A program made the translations under genes and the position numbers. 64,000 nucleotides of DNA from Neurospora intermedia (lineage: Eukaryota > Ascomycota > Sordariomycetes > Sordariales > Sordariaceae), in the NCBI GenBank assembly GCA_037102815.1, contig BTPP01000007.1, positions 1,860,001 through 1,924,000 on the forward strand, read 5' to 3'. Of the stretch, positions 1 to 11,174 are shown one piece after another (positions within the stretch are counted from its first letter, which is position 1; the number at the start of each line of letters is the position of its first letter). The notes below the pieces were generated by a model. That model was not told the DNA's origin, did not search any database, and was given only the letters and a program-made list of their open reading frames with translations.

Positions 1-856
1 AAGATCAACAATCCGGAAAATAACGAGGGCTTCGACCTCATTTTCATGGACATTATTATGCCCAACCTGGATGGCGTATCGGCGACGGCGATGATCAGGA
101 TGGTGACGGCAAGAGTACCCATCATTGCCATGACGTCGAATATTCGACAAGAAGATATCCAGACCTACTTTCAGTATGGTACGTTGAGCCCATCCCAGTT
201 CACCCCACCTGCTTCTTTCGATGTTCTAACGTCCCTTTCTCCAAGGTATGAATGATGTGTTAGCAAAACCCTTTACGAAAGACAGCATGATCCGCGTTTT
301 GAGGAAGCATCTGGCATATATGCTCAAAGACCCGCTCCAAGGCGGCCTTAACGCGGATGATACAGGACAGACTGTCGGTGCCCCAGGACCGCCGGGCCAG
401 AACCAACAAGCTTACAGCAACAACCAACAAGCGCAGGCCAACATGATGGCGGCGGCGGCGGCGATGGCAAACTCTTCGATGGGCAGCAGCGCACAGGTCA
501 AATTTGAACAGACGCCGATACCTTCGCCTGCCACCACGTCCTCATGGCATTCCCCAGGGCAGATGAACCAGACGTCCCCCAACATGGACGGTGGGGGATA
601 CATGAATGCCGGAGGGAACGGGCCGGGAGGGATGGTTCTGACGCCGGGGGGCACACAAAGACCGCCGCCGCCACCCTATCAAATGATGAAAAACCAGGTG
701 AACCAACTAGCAGGCGGATCGGCGGGTTTCCAAGGCGGCGGCCATATACAGGCCTCTGAGGGCATGGGAATGGGTGGATCAGAAGAGAATCGGCCAGAAA
801 AGCGCCAACGGTTGTACGGGCCTGGCGCGAACCACCAGAGGCCGTTTGTGCAATAG
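1..856 (+). CDS. SKN7: Response regulator transcription factor SKN7, C-terminal part
   Basis: This is a partial gene that enters from the left edge, reading in frame from base 1. Exons are 1-178 and 246-856. The 67-base intron has donor GTACGT and acceptor AAG, and it splits a Gly codon. The sequence encodes the second half of a response-regulator receiver domain. The phospho-acceptor Asp lies in MDIIMPNLDG (codon 49-51), the conserved Thr in IIAMTS, and the conserved Lys in LAKPF (codon 266-268). After the receiver comes a Gln/Gly/Pro-rich, probably disordered tail of about 165 residues with a basic stretch (EKRQR) near the end. In fungi this receiver-plus-Q-rich tail arrangement is typical of SKN7/PRR1, which carries an HSF-type DNA-binding domain upstream (outside this window). 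SKN7 acts in the nucleus in oxidative and osmotic stress responses, fed by histidine kinase phosphorelay. The family call is strong; the missing N-terminus prevents checking the HSF domain. Confidence 0.9.
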
Positions 857-3800
857 AGGGTAACCGTCGATGGAGTGACGATTCTGATTGTAGATCGAAG
901 AGGGGATAGCGAGCGACGAGATCGGTAAAAGCACGGAATGGAAGGAATTACGCATTCGGGGTGGCAGGGTCGGCTGGCGTCAATTTTTTTTTTTTTTTTC
1001 CGTAGCTGATTGTTTCGATGTCGATCTTGGGCCGTGTTGCATGCTCGTCGACGAAGGCAAAGAGCTGCTCGATTCCCGACTAAGTGTCGCCGCAGAGTTG
1101 GCTAACCTCTACTGCAATTCGAAGCCTTAGAAACTCGTACCAAAGCCTGATTCGTGTGCGCCGGCTGATGTAAACTTTGTTCCTTTTTTTCCCTCCCTTC
1201 TGGAGGGGGATGGATAGTGTGTAGCGTGATTGGTTAAGTAGAGAGGTAACGTGGTCGGCTCCTCATTCCGCGCATGTAGTTTAAGTCTGAAGTAGATGTC
1301 GTTGCATCCGGTCTGCAGTCCTTTCCACCTACTAGACTTGGGCGAGTGCTCTGTTCGAATTGTTGCTGTCGAACTAGCAGTTGGTCGTCAAATGAGCATA
1401 TGTGGTAGTGACGCTTTCCAGGGTGAGCCAAGATTGTTGGCACAATGCTGATGAGAAAATGACTGTAGGGGGTCGTAGAAACAACAAGCAGGTGGGAAAA
1501 GTTTAGGAAGATGGAAAGAAATAAAAAGGATGGAATCTGGTGTTAAATACATGAGCTCGGGAGCAGACTGAACTAAGTACAGTAGATAAACTGTCAGTTG
1601 TAAGTGAATGAGGATAACGGAGAGGGGGGGGGGGGGGGGGGGGGGGGGGTGAAAGGTTCATAGGTCGAGGTAAGAAGGTGAGTATCGGGAGCCTGGGGTT
1701 TCGTATGATATGTATCTGGAGGGAAAAGAGAAGAGAGAGGAGGCGGGTGAGAGGAGCACAGCTACCGTTCGGTACAACCGCTCGTACTACAGCCCGGAAT
1801 GGTTGGTGGGTTCCAGACGAGCCTAGACCTGGCTAGGCGCCAGGATCGTCGGGTACTTGCTACATATTCACGCACCAACTGTGGTGCAGACAGGAGTAAG
1901 CATTGAAAGGGCCTGGTTCGAGAACATTTGGGGGAAGAACATCCCTCATAGCGAGGCATGGGTAGTGTATATGCACCTCGATCGGTCCCAGGAGACGGCT
2001 GGGATGAGTCAATGCTGCTGTTGCTCAGCCGGCTCCTGATTAACGGCGGGATCGAAGAGAACTTGGATGTTTGTAAAAACCAAGTTCACGAAAGCGCGAA
2101 GGCCCGGTGGTTTCCCTGCCAGTATGCGAGTTAAGAGTCGGTATTAGGCTCGGTACTAGTGGAGGGCAATTGTAATCCTGGGACTTGCAGGACGGGGGAG
2201 TGGACCGAGGTTGATACCTCCAATTGTAAACACCTCTTCGAGATAAGAATCTGGTGCCGGAGCGAATGAGCCCTGTTGAGTCCGGTACGAGGTCCGTTTG
2301 AAGGTAGAGAGAACTGTTTTGGCTGTTTGCCTGCATGTAAGTCGTGACCCAAAGGATGATATTGGATATGTAGTCTTGGACACGGGTATGAAGGATGAAG
2401 AGTGGTGTTGTTTGCTCGTCTCTATGGCAAATTGTAGTGTAGCCTGATCCTTCTTTCCCATCCGGGGTTCTTGACGGAGCATGAAAATTCATAGCCGCGG
2501 GAGGCAAGACAAGAAACAGATGAGGAGACTGGGACGCCAATATAAAGTCAAGGCTAATCGGAGATACGGCGTGGCGGCGGATTTCCGGGCTGGTTCCAGT
2601 TGATAACACCGCGGACCAACATAATACATAAAGGAAACGAGGTGGAGGGAAAGAAATAGCAATGTGGGGGTCGGGGAAGGGGCGTTAAACCGGGCCGGAG
2701 CCGCCTTCTCTGACGGCCTTGGGCGGGACCAAGCTAGGCCAAGGACACTTTTCGGTAGCTCGGAGCCTACAGCAATTTAAAGCAGAGTGGCCTGCAGTGG
2801 TGTTGGAGAACATTAAAAGTACCTTCGTTGTTACGCATGGCGTCGTGCTTGACTGGCAAGACGGGCTCCTGGAACCGGGTCCGCCTGAGCCGCTTACTAG
2901 GATCCACCAAGAAACCTCGGATGCGGTATGCTGCATGTTCGATGGTGGTCTAGAACTCTTTAGTCCCATATAGTGCGGTCCGCCGTTATACCTACATATG
3001 TAGTGTAGTGTAGTGTAGTCTGTCTGTCTGTGTAGTTATGTACCTGGCGCCGTGACGCTCGCTTTATGTATAAATGGGAGGAGACGGTGTTGGATTCGAT
3101 GTACACTAAGGATCTGCAGATCGGACGAGATTCGTTCCATTATCGTTCCGACCCTCGTTAGAACGCGAACTAGCACGTGGCGAGGCTGGTGAACTACCAA
3201 CGGCCAGGTGCTTTCCCCATGCAGTGATCCTCCCGAGGCGCGGTCCTGCGAAGCTTTGTCGGCACAACATAGCCCAGGTGCAAGAATGTAATAGGTAGGC
3301 TGATAGTTAGTTGCATATGTAACCGAACGGTGAGTCGGCACTTTGGGAGATGGGTTTGGCGTGCCGCGGTTGGGTTTCGTCAAATCGAAATCGGCTAGCA
3401 TCCGACAGGCCATCCTGGAGTTATCTAGTGTAGTGTCATGTACATAGCAGTGCTGTGTACACTGCACTATATGCATATACTGCGTATAGTGTACGCAATA
3501 TACCGGCTCCTGGCGCAAATCAACATTTGGCTCCACCGGAAGGGTGGGATCGCCGATCATCTCTCGGCACTCAGCTGAAATTGGAATCCGGATCATGGTT
3601 CGGCTGGACTAAGTTCATGTCCCAACTTAAGTCGCCATGATCTTGATAGCTAAGATGGGCGAGGTGCGAGAGGGCAGGTGAGCTGGATGTTCCAGTCCTT
3701 GCCCACGGATTCAGTTACGTCTGCTAGAATTCGCCCTGGAGCCAGGAAAACTGCCAGACTGCGCGCACGGCAGAAGCTCGGATCTTGAGTTCTACTATTT

Positions 3801-4437
3801 ACTATGCACTACCTAGTACCTTCCCTTTCATACATATTGCCGTTGTTGTGTAGCCAAGGGAGATGCTAAGCACTGTCGTGTTGTAGTGTACACTACTAGG
3901 ACACGAAGTACTGTTCAGTGCCGGTGCTACGATGTGCTTGGTGATGCGGCTACTTCAGTTAAGTTGTAATGGATGGGAGCCCAAATGCGGCTAGTGGTTT
4001 CCAACGCCACAATTTTCCACTGATCAAAGTTACCACCTGTAAGGCTCAGTGCAGTTGGTACGCGGTACGGTAAACTAGCATATGTACTATGTTAAGGCAC
4101 CGATGGTACGTACAAGCCACAGGTGATAGCCCTGCGCCCCACCTCCAAGCATGCAGTACCTACCTTACGGAAAACACAATGTGGAAGTTTGGACAGATCG
4201 GGGCCACTGCGTTGACTCATCATTGCAAGGTTTTGGTACCACACAGCGGCCGAGGCAGGCGCATTATCAACCCCAGCTTTGAAGTTCAAACGCGCCGTTC
4301 TTGACATTGTGCAGCCCCACCTTTTTCCTTCTACCACAGTCTTCCCCGCGCTTCCCGATCCGCGGCCACTTACTCAACCAGGCCCTCGTCGACCCATTCC
4401 TGTAGAGTTCGAGCTGATAAATAGACTTCAGTTGGCA
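857..4437. other. Intergenic region, 3.6 kb, no supported gene
   Basis: No recognisable gene. It should hold the SKN7 3' UTR and the eIF2B-epsilon promoter. It contains a T tract at 984-999, a 26-base run of G at 1624-1649, a short (TAGTG)n/(CTGT)n patch at 3001-3030 and several overlapping open frames that resemble no family. A 189-codon minus-strand frame at 2040-2609 has a composition unlike a conserved protein. Confidence 0.6.
1624..1649. repeat. Uninterrupted 26-base poly-G tract
   Basis: The plus strand carries 26 consecutive G residues, about 770 bases downstream of the SKN7 stop. Long G homopolymers are rare in fungal DNA and prone to slippage and assembly error. The exact length should be treated as uncertain. 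Confidence 0.9.
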
Positions 4438-6762
4438 ATGTCGGGCAAGCAGGTCAGCAAGGGCGGAGCTGCCAATAAGTCCAAAAAGCCCGCCAAGGGC
4501 GGCGCCGAGGAGAAGAGAGAAGATGCCCTCCAGGCCGTCATCCTCGCCGATTCTTTCCAAGACCGCTTTCAGCCTTTCGCGCTTGAAAAGCCCAGGGTAA
4601 ATGCCTTCATGCTTCATGCTAAATGCTTCGTGTCCCTTGTCCCTGGTGACCTCTGAGTACTGACGGCCTTCTCCTGACAGTGTCTCCTTCCTTTGGTCAA
4701 CGTGCCCGTTATCGAATACACGCTCGAGTATCTAGCCTCCAACGGCGTCCAGGAGGTCTTCATCTACTGCGGCGCCCACTCCGAAGACGTCGAAACCTAC
4801 ATCCACGACTCCGACCGATGGAGCCCTGAAAGTAATCTCTGCCCCTTCTCTTCTGTCGACTTCATCCGCGTGTCCGACGCAAGCTCCATCGGTGACTTTT
4901 TGCGAGATCTTGACAAGCGCAGTCTTATCTCGGGTGACTTCATTCTGATTCATGGCGATGTTGTCGCAAACATCCCCCTCGATGGTATTCTGGCCAGGCA
5001 CCGCGCAAGGAGAGAGGCCAACAGAGACGCCTGCATGACCGTCGTCTTGCGCTCAACAGGAGACAGCCCTCACCGGGCTGCAAAGGCCCGGGGCATTACT
5101 CCTGTCTTTGTTGTCGACCCCACCAACGGCCGTTGTCTGCAATATGAAGAGATGCACCCACTTCAGAAGGACAAGTATGTCAAGTTGGACGAGTCGGTAT
5201 TCGAGTATCCTGAGTTCGAATTACGCACCGATTTGATCGATTGTGGCATCGATATTTGCACACCGGATGTTTTGGCCTTGTGGTCCGAGAGCTTCGACTA
5301 CGAGCTTCCCCGCAAGAACTTCCTTCACGGCGTACTGAAAGACTGGGAGCTCAACGGCAAGATCATCAGCGCCGAGATTCTTGAGGAAGGCTACGGGGCT
5401 CGCGCCAGCAACCTTCAGATGTATGATTGCATCAGCCAGGATATCCTCCACCGCTGGGCGCTACCGTATGTCCCCGATAGCAACCTTCTTCACGGACAAA
5501 CTTACAAGTACAAACGGGGTCTTTGGTTAGAGGATGGCGCACACATCGCAAAAAACAGCACAGTATCCAAATCCGTACTAGGGAAGACCGCCTATGTCGA
5601 CACTGGTAGCACAATCTCGAGCAGTATCATCGGAAGGAGGTGCCAGATCGGAAAGAACGTGAGGATAGAGAACAGCTATATCTGGGATGACGCGGTGATC
5701 GAAGACGGTGCTACTGTTCTGCATTCCATTGTAGCCAACGATGCAGTCATTGGTAAGCACAGCTACATTCCTCAAGGCTCTCTCATCTCCTACGGTGTGC
5801 GGATCAGCGCCGGAACACAACTCTCATCCAAACCCCTACCGAGAATATCCCTCTTTACCAGTGAAAGAGAGCCGGTCAAGACCGACATTAAACTGGTCGG
5901 AAACGATGGCAAGGGAGCCCAATATAAAGAGCCAGAAGACGACGAGGACAGTGACTCCGAGGATGAAGGCGATGCGGACCCCGCCATTCTCCAAAGCTCT
6001 CTCATTTACTCTTTGGCTGGCCTCAACGTTTCAAGCGAGTCCATCTCCACATTAGCGACCCATGACTCCGATGATGACCTCTCGGATGACGAGTACGAGC
6101 AAGGCTTCCAAGCCAAGGCCAACCGCGAGCGCCTATCCTCCTTCGCGTCTGACGATTCCGCTGCCGCCGTCATGAAGCTCGACCAGTTCCATGGTGACGC
6201 TGTTCACGGACTTGTAGATGCCCTCCGTGCTGACGACAACGAGGACTTCGACTCTGCGAAGCTGGAGTTCATGGGTTTGAGACTGGCCAATAATGCTTCG
6301 GACAGCATGATGCGCAAGGCCATTGCCGTAGCCTTTGCTACTCGCGCCGCCGAGCTCATGAGTCCCGAAAACGGCGGTCTTGAGCCTACCAAGGCCGCTG
6401 GCCGGGCTCTTACGTCCAAGAAGGGTGCCGTCAAGTTCATTACAGAGGTTGGCGTCGGCGGAAACAAGGTCGATCTCCACGCTGAGTTTGCCCTCGCGTT
6501 GCAGAAAGCTTTGGCAGCCATTAAGGGGCTTGATTCTGCGCGCGCAGGAACGCTACTTGCCGCCATGCTGCAGCAGCTTTATAACTTGGACGTTCTCGAG
6601 GAAGAGGGTATTCTCGCCTGGTGGGCGGATGCCAGGGCTGCAGAGAATGATACACTCTCCAAGATCAAGGAGAGGAGTCGTGTGCTGGTCGAATGGCTGG
6701 AGAATGCAGATGAGGAGGATAGCAACGAAGACAGTGATGAAGAGGATGGGGATAGTGACTAG
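4438..6762 (+). CDS. GCD6: Translation initiation factor eIF2B subunit epsilon (catalytic GEF)
   Basis: Exons are 4438-4596 and 4681-6762, giving 746 residues; the intron is 84 bases and ends in CTGACAG. The protein exchanges GDP for GTP on eIF2 and is the catalytic subunit of the cytoplasmic eIF2B decamer. Residues about 25-260 form a nucleotidyltransferase-like fold (ALQAVILADSF, then PLVNVPVIEYTLEYL across the splice). Next come left-handed beta-helix hexapeptide repeats (about 320-410: VSKSVLGKTAYVDTGSTI, IIGRRCQIGKNVRI). An acidic linker with EDDEDSDSEDEGD follows, and last a W2/HEAT domain (about 560-735) with the conserved ILAWW near the end and an acidic tail. The Met at 4438 is chosen because the family begins just before this point; the same frame opens upstream at 4279 but that stretch looks like 5' UTR. 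Length is close to the yeast protein (about 710). Splicing restores the family motif at the junction, so the model is firm. Confidence 0.96.
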
Positions 6763-7678
6763 ATGGGTTATCAATGGAAGTGCATGCTGAAGAGGGATGG
6801 ATTATTTGGAAGAAGGAAGCAAGCGTGGAGGAACGAAAAGGGGGAGGTGTAGATGAATTTATACCCGCAGCAATTGCGATCTCGAAATACTGCTTGTGTT
6901 CTCTTTTTGGGAAGGAAAGAATGGATGGACGGGAAAACGAAGGAAAATTTGACATCCGCATACTCCTCGCTCTCAACACATCTTCCTTTGTATGAGCACG
7001 GATGCCTGTGATGATTTCATGAACTACACTGAGCATCCTTACTAAAATGATGGCCTGAGTGCTCTCAGCATACAGGTTGTATAGGTGAGCGTCGTCAAGA
7101 ATACTAGGTTGCAACAGTCAGAACCACCCATGCTCTTTGCTTTCCAACTTTGGTACTTGCTTCACACTCGACTTGCTATCTCACCATACGTACATCTTGG
7201 TCAAAACATTAACAGTTTGGTGATAATGTGTATGATTATCTTACTGCGCAAACTCGTCACCGAAGGACAATACCCTCACCATGAAGAATGCACTTATCAA
7301 TCCGAAGGGCAAGTCTAACCATAGATTCATCCAAGCTTGTTGGCGGCATGAGACTTGCTGGAAATAGAAACGTCAAAAGGCCAGGAGCCTTCATCGACAG
7401 CCGCATTGATGTTGCCCACATTGATACACCGTAGACCGTCCTCGTTTCACAGCTCAGTGGCTTAGTTCCCGTCGGATGGCTCCATCTGTCACTTGTCCTT
7501 TTAAGTGCTAAGTCATGGTCCAAGCAAAGGCAGATGGGAGGTTGGGCAAGGTGTAGTAGATTAACGGTTAGAAGATGGGTATAGTAGGTAGAGTATATAT
7601 ATATATATGCTTAGGCAGGGATGTGATAAGGGATATCAAAGCGACAAAGGCAGTTTGCTGATGACAACAGAAAACCCG
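6763..7678. other. Intergenic region between convergent genes
   Basis: This holds the 3' ends of eIF2B-epsilon and of the metalloprotease, which converge. A short TA microsatellite lies at 7594-7608. No gene is supported. Confidence 0.6.
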
Positions 7679-10232
7679 TCAACCCAAGCGCCGCATGACC
7701 CGGTTACCCCCACAATATTGAAACCCCTTGGGGGTATTAGTGTATGGCTGTACAGCAGCAAATTTGATTAGCATGACTTTTTCTTGGGGTTTTGGAGAAT
7801 AGAATGAATAGGTTTGCCGGTCGCACACAACGTACCCAGAGCCACCATTTGGCTTGCCGTAGACTGGTGATTTCCTCCCCGAGCTTGTGAAAATTTGGAT
7901 GCCATCGATCCAGAAGCCGGCTCTGACATAAAAACCGGTAACGTATTCGCCTCGACGGATATCTGGCATCAGTCAGTATATCAATGAACAGTGTTGGCTG
8001 ACTTCAGCATCGTACTTACCCATTTCAAAAACGTCACCTCCTGCTTTCCCCCCCTTTTTCCCAAAAAGTTGCGTTGAACTATCATCATACACAAACTCCA
8101 AACCATCCAAGGCCATCCCATGGTAAACAATAATCCTCGAGAGAACTATGCCTTGTTTCACTGCACTTGTGAACACAACTTCAGAGGGCTCGCTTCCTTC
8201 CAATTTGGATGCCCCCAACGTCTTACCGCGATACGCTGTCTGTGCCAAAATGGGTACTCCTGGTACCAAGCCCATGGGAAGCTTAAAGCTGGATTGCTTG
8301 GAGCACAACTGACGGAAATCTTCGATATCCAAAGAACCACCGCCATGTGATCGGACACTTACCTTCAATCTCCGCTTCCTTTTGTCCTCGGCCAGTTCCT
8401 TGCGTAGTTCCTGCTCATTGAGTGTAATCTGACGTTGGATGCCCGATCCATTACCGCTACCGCCTTCGCCGAGATATTCGATCCATTTGTGACAAACATC
8501 GTCATCTTCTCCAAAGATCTCGACGTACATTATCCCTGAGGCGGCCGTTATCATTACTTCGCCTCCTCCCACAGGCCATGCCTGTACGCTGTCATCCGGG
8601 CTTGGAACTGAGTCGTTGGGCAGTCGAAAACATGGATGGCTCCGAAACCTGAGGCAGTCCAGACGGTGCCAGGTACATTCATCCTCCTGTGATACCGGAC
8701 CACCTTTAGAGCGCGTGCGTGTCGAATATGCTTCACGAACCATAAATGTGCGATTAAACTTCACATAGTCCCTCAACATGACGCCACTTTCGCGGTGAGG
8801 TAGGCCGAACAAATGACCTGTCTCGTGCAGATGAGCTCCAATGCCGATATTAGCTGCCTCCCACGAGCTCCCAGCCTCATTGCAATCGTTGGCAACATAA
8901 TTCGTATCTGTAGGCGTACAATCACTGAATGCCGGGACCACTTCTTCGAAGCTTGTCGGGTAGCTTTGCAGGCAGTGTGACCCGAACATGGCAAGTTGCA
9001 GATTGCCGACCCCCCCTCCGAGCGCGGCGTGCGCGGTAATGGTTTTCAGAGTCGTGTCCCAGTGTGAGTCTAGCAACAAGACAGAAACGTATAGTTTCTG
9101 TCCCGGAAGCGGCTTGAAGTGGTCTTTGACCGCATCTACAGCAATGCCAAACAGAGCATCCTTTTGGTTGGCATCTTTGTTTTGCTGCGCCTTATTCATG
9201 TCGCGGAGCTCTGCTAGAGTATGGTTCGTCCTGATAATGTGGATGCGCGCTTCAGACCGTAGTGTCCCCTGCTCTCTATCCCTCTGGTTTGCCGAGCCCG
9301 TAGTCCACTCCTCTTCGAGCCGAAACACGCGACGACCAAACTTGTTGCGCCACATCTGTTCTGCCGTAAATGCCTGCCACAGATACGCAGCCATGCGGAA
9401 CTTTCGAACTGCCGTCTCCAAACCGTTTCCTTCTCGCTCGATCCTGGCTGGAACGGCATCATATGTAGCGGGAGAATCCCTGGCGAGCAAAATGGCGAGT
9501 TGGAGAGGAGGGGCGTTGGTCGCTGGAAGCATATGTATTGTTAGATAGGAGGCGTGAATGGGATTCGTTGATCCGCTGTTGGCGAGTTTCGGGCTGGCAA
9601 AATCGAAGCGTAGTCGGTTTGCGCCGGGGTTCATGTAGACTAGAGCCTTGAACTGGGAGTCGCATACGGGCCAGCTGAGAGGAGGAAAGCTGTCATCAAG
9701 TCGACTGACAGTCACGGTTCCGTCAAGGGATTGCTGAGAAGGCTCCCCAACGGTACCGTAAACAAGCAGGACCTTTTGGTAGACCTGTGATGGTTTGGTT
9801 AATCGAGGCAAGCGGTGAGCAAGTGGCCAGGCACAATCAACTCCAACTCACCCATGAGTTGTCTTGAATACTGGTGATGCGTGGAGAGTATTGCGAGACG
9901 GGCAAATTGGGGCCCCTGCCGTTTGGCGTTGGCGATCCTAGACCTGTCATACCAGAGACACTATATCTGTTTGGGTTTCCCGTGTACGGATGTGGCGCCG
10001 GGCGCGAAGGGGCAGTAGCAGGAGGAATTGGAGATGTGGACTGGTGGTTGTTAACGTGGATATTAAGAGCCGGGTCCGACTGGTGCGAGGAGAAGGACGG
10101 AGGAGTCAAGGAGCCGGTGGTGTGCGCAGTGCCATTGCTTGCTTCACTCGAGTTGTCGGTCGAGCGTTCCGTCTTGAAACTGTTTCGCGATCGCCGGCGA
10201 ATCTCCTTGAAGTTCAGGAACGATGGAGACAT
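7679..10232 (-). CDS. Putative zinc metalloprotease (metzincin motif) with jacalin-like lectin tail
   Basis: Exons on the minus strand are 10232-9852, 9784-8020 and 7962-7679, giving 809 residues; introns are 67 and 57 bases, both with clean GT/AG borders. The N-terminal 125 residues are Ser/Pro/Asn-rich and look disordered. The middle is a protease-like domain with the zinc motif HETGHLFGLPH (HExxHxxGxxH, about residue 447) and a following GVM that may be the Met-turn. Residues about 640-800 resemble a jacalin-type beta-prism: Gly-rich strands, G..F..G, YVTGFYVRAGFWIDGIQI and KGFQYCGG-like spacing. This order matches the fungal family Pfam Metallopep (PF12044), to which yeast YIL108W belongs. 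No signal peptide is evident, so it is probably intracellular. The substrate is unknown. A 54-base in-frame stretch at 8361-8308 starts with AAG|GTAAGT and ends in CAG and could be an optional intron. I kept it coding because the reading is protein-like. Confidence 0.85.
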
Positions 10233-11174
10233 TGTCGTGCCTGGAGGCTTCTATTCACTCGAGGAGCCGGCAGAACCAAGGAGGCGGGAATGCCACCTTT
10301 GGAATCCAGTCACTATGCCAGCACAGGCAGACCGCCGCGATACGAACGAGATGGGCCAGATGCCGTGAAAGTCGGCTCGAAGCCTTGGAGGTACCCGGAT
10401 TAAAAACCTGACAGAGTGAGAGGACAAGATCCTCTGGCTGTAAGTGAGGTGTGGAAGTGAAGTCTTTCCTATTTGTTTGCGGTATTCGATGTAGAACTCA
10501 GGTAGGCAAAGGGATGAATGGGATGAAGGGGAGCTTGGCCTGCAGCTCTGGGGAATTGCATGGAGCTAGTGCAGAGGAAATTGAGCATTGGCAGGACAGA
10601 AACATGCGGAATGAACGTCTAACACGCCGGTCTGCGTACTGACCGGAAGAAGGTCGGGACCCTGGAGATGGATCTCTGAAAGGCCAGTGTTGATTACCCA
10701 CCGAGAAGTCCACATCCCGAGATTACAAGATGGATGGCTGATGAGGTCGGATATGTAGGTACCTTCTTCCCTGATTACATGTATCGTCATCCATGTATCA
10801 CTACTCTAGCTTACCCTGCATGTGACTTTGTACCTTGTGGTAGGTACTGAGCCATATATAGATAGATACGTGTAGTGTAAGTCGGGGGTAGAACCGCATG
10901 GTGGAAACTGGGAAGAGCCGATCTTAGCTTCAGTCTCCACTTGACTACCGCCGGGATAGATGATACTATAATGTGCGTGTCTGTATATGCATGTTCGAAA
11001 CGGGGGAACATAGACTAGTACTAATAGAATATGCTATCACGAAGTTACGTTGTGTATAATGTGGGACTGATTTATTTATAAATTTGGGTTTTAATTCATA
11101 AAAAAATAGTACAAAAACTATAAAAACATATATTTCATTAAATATACTATCAAGTATCTACGTACTCTATTTGA
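10233..11174. other. Intergenic region upstream of the metalloprotease
   Basis: The metalloprotease promoter lies at the left. From about 11040 to 11175 the sequence turns strongly A+T-rich right up to the LRO1 stop codon. No gene is supported. Confidence 0.55.

Noticed and set aside
2040-2609. 189-codon minus-strand open frame downstream of SKN7
   Set aside because: No domain, no conserved-looking composition, and overlapping frames of similar length exist in the same bases; likely chance.
4279-4437. N-terminal extension of eIF2B epsilon
   Set aside because: In frame but unlike the family; the Met at 4438 begins the conserved N-terminus.
8988-9548. 186-codon open frame antisense to the metalloprotease
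   Set aside because: Mirror frame of a conserved coding exon; no independent protein features.
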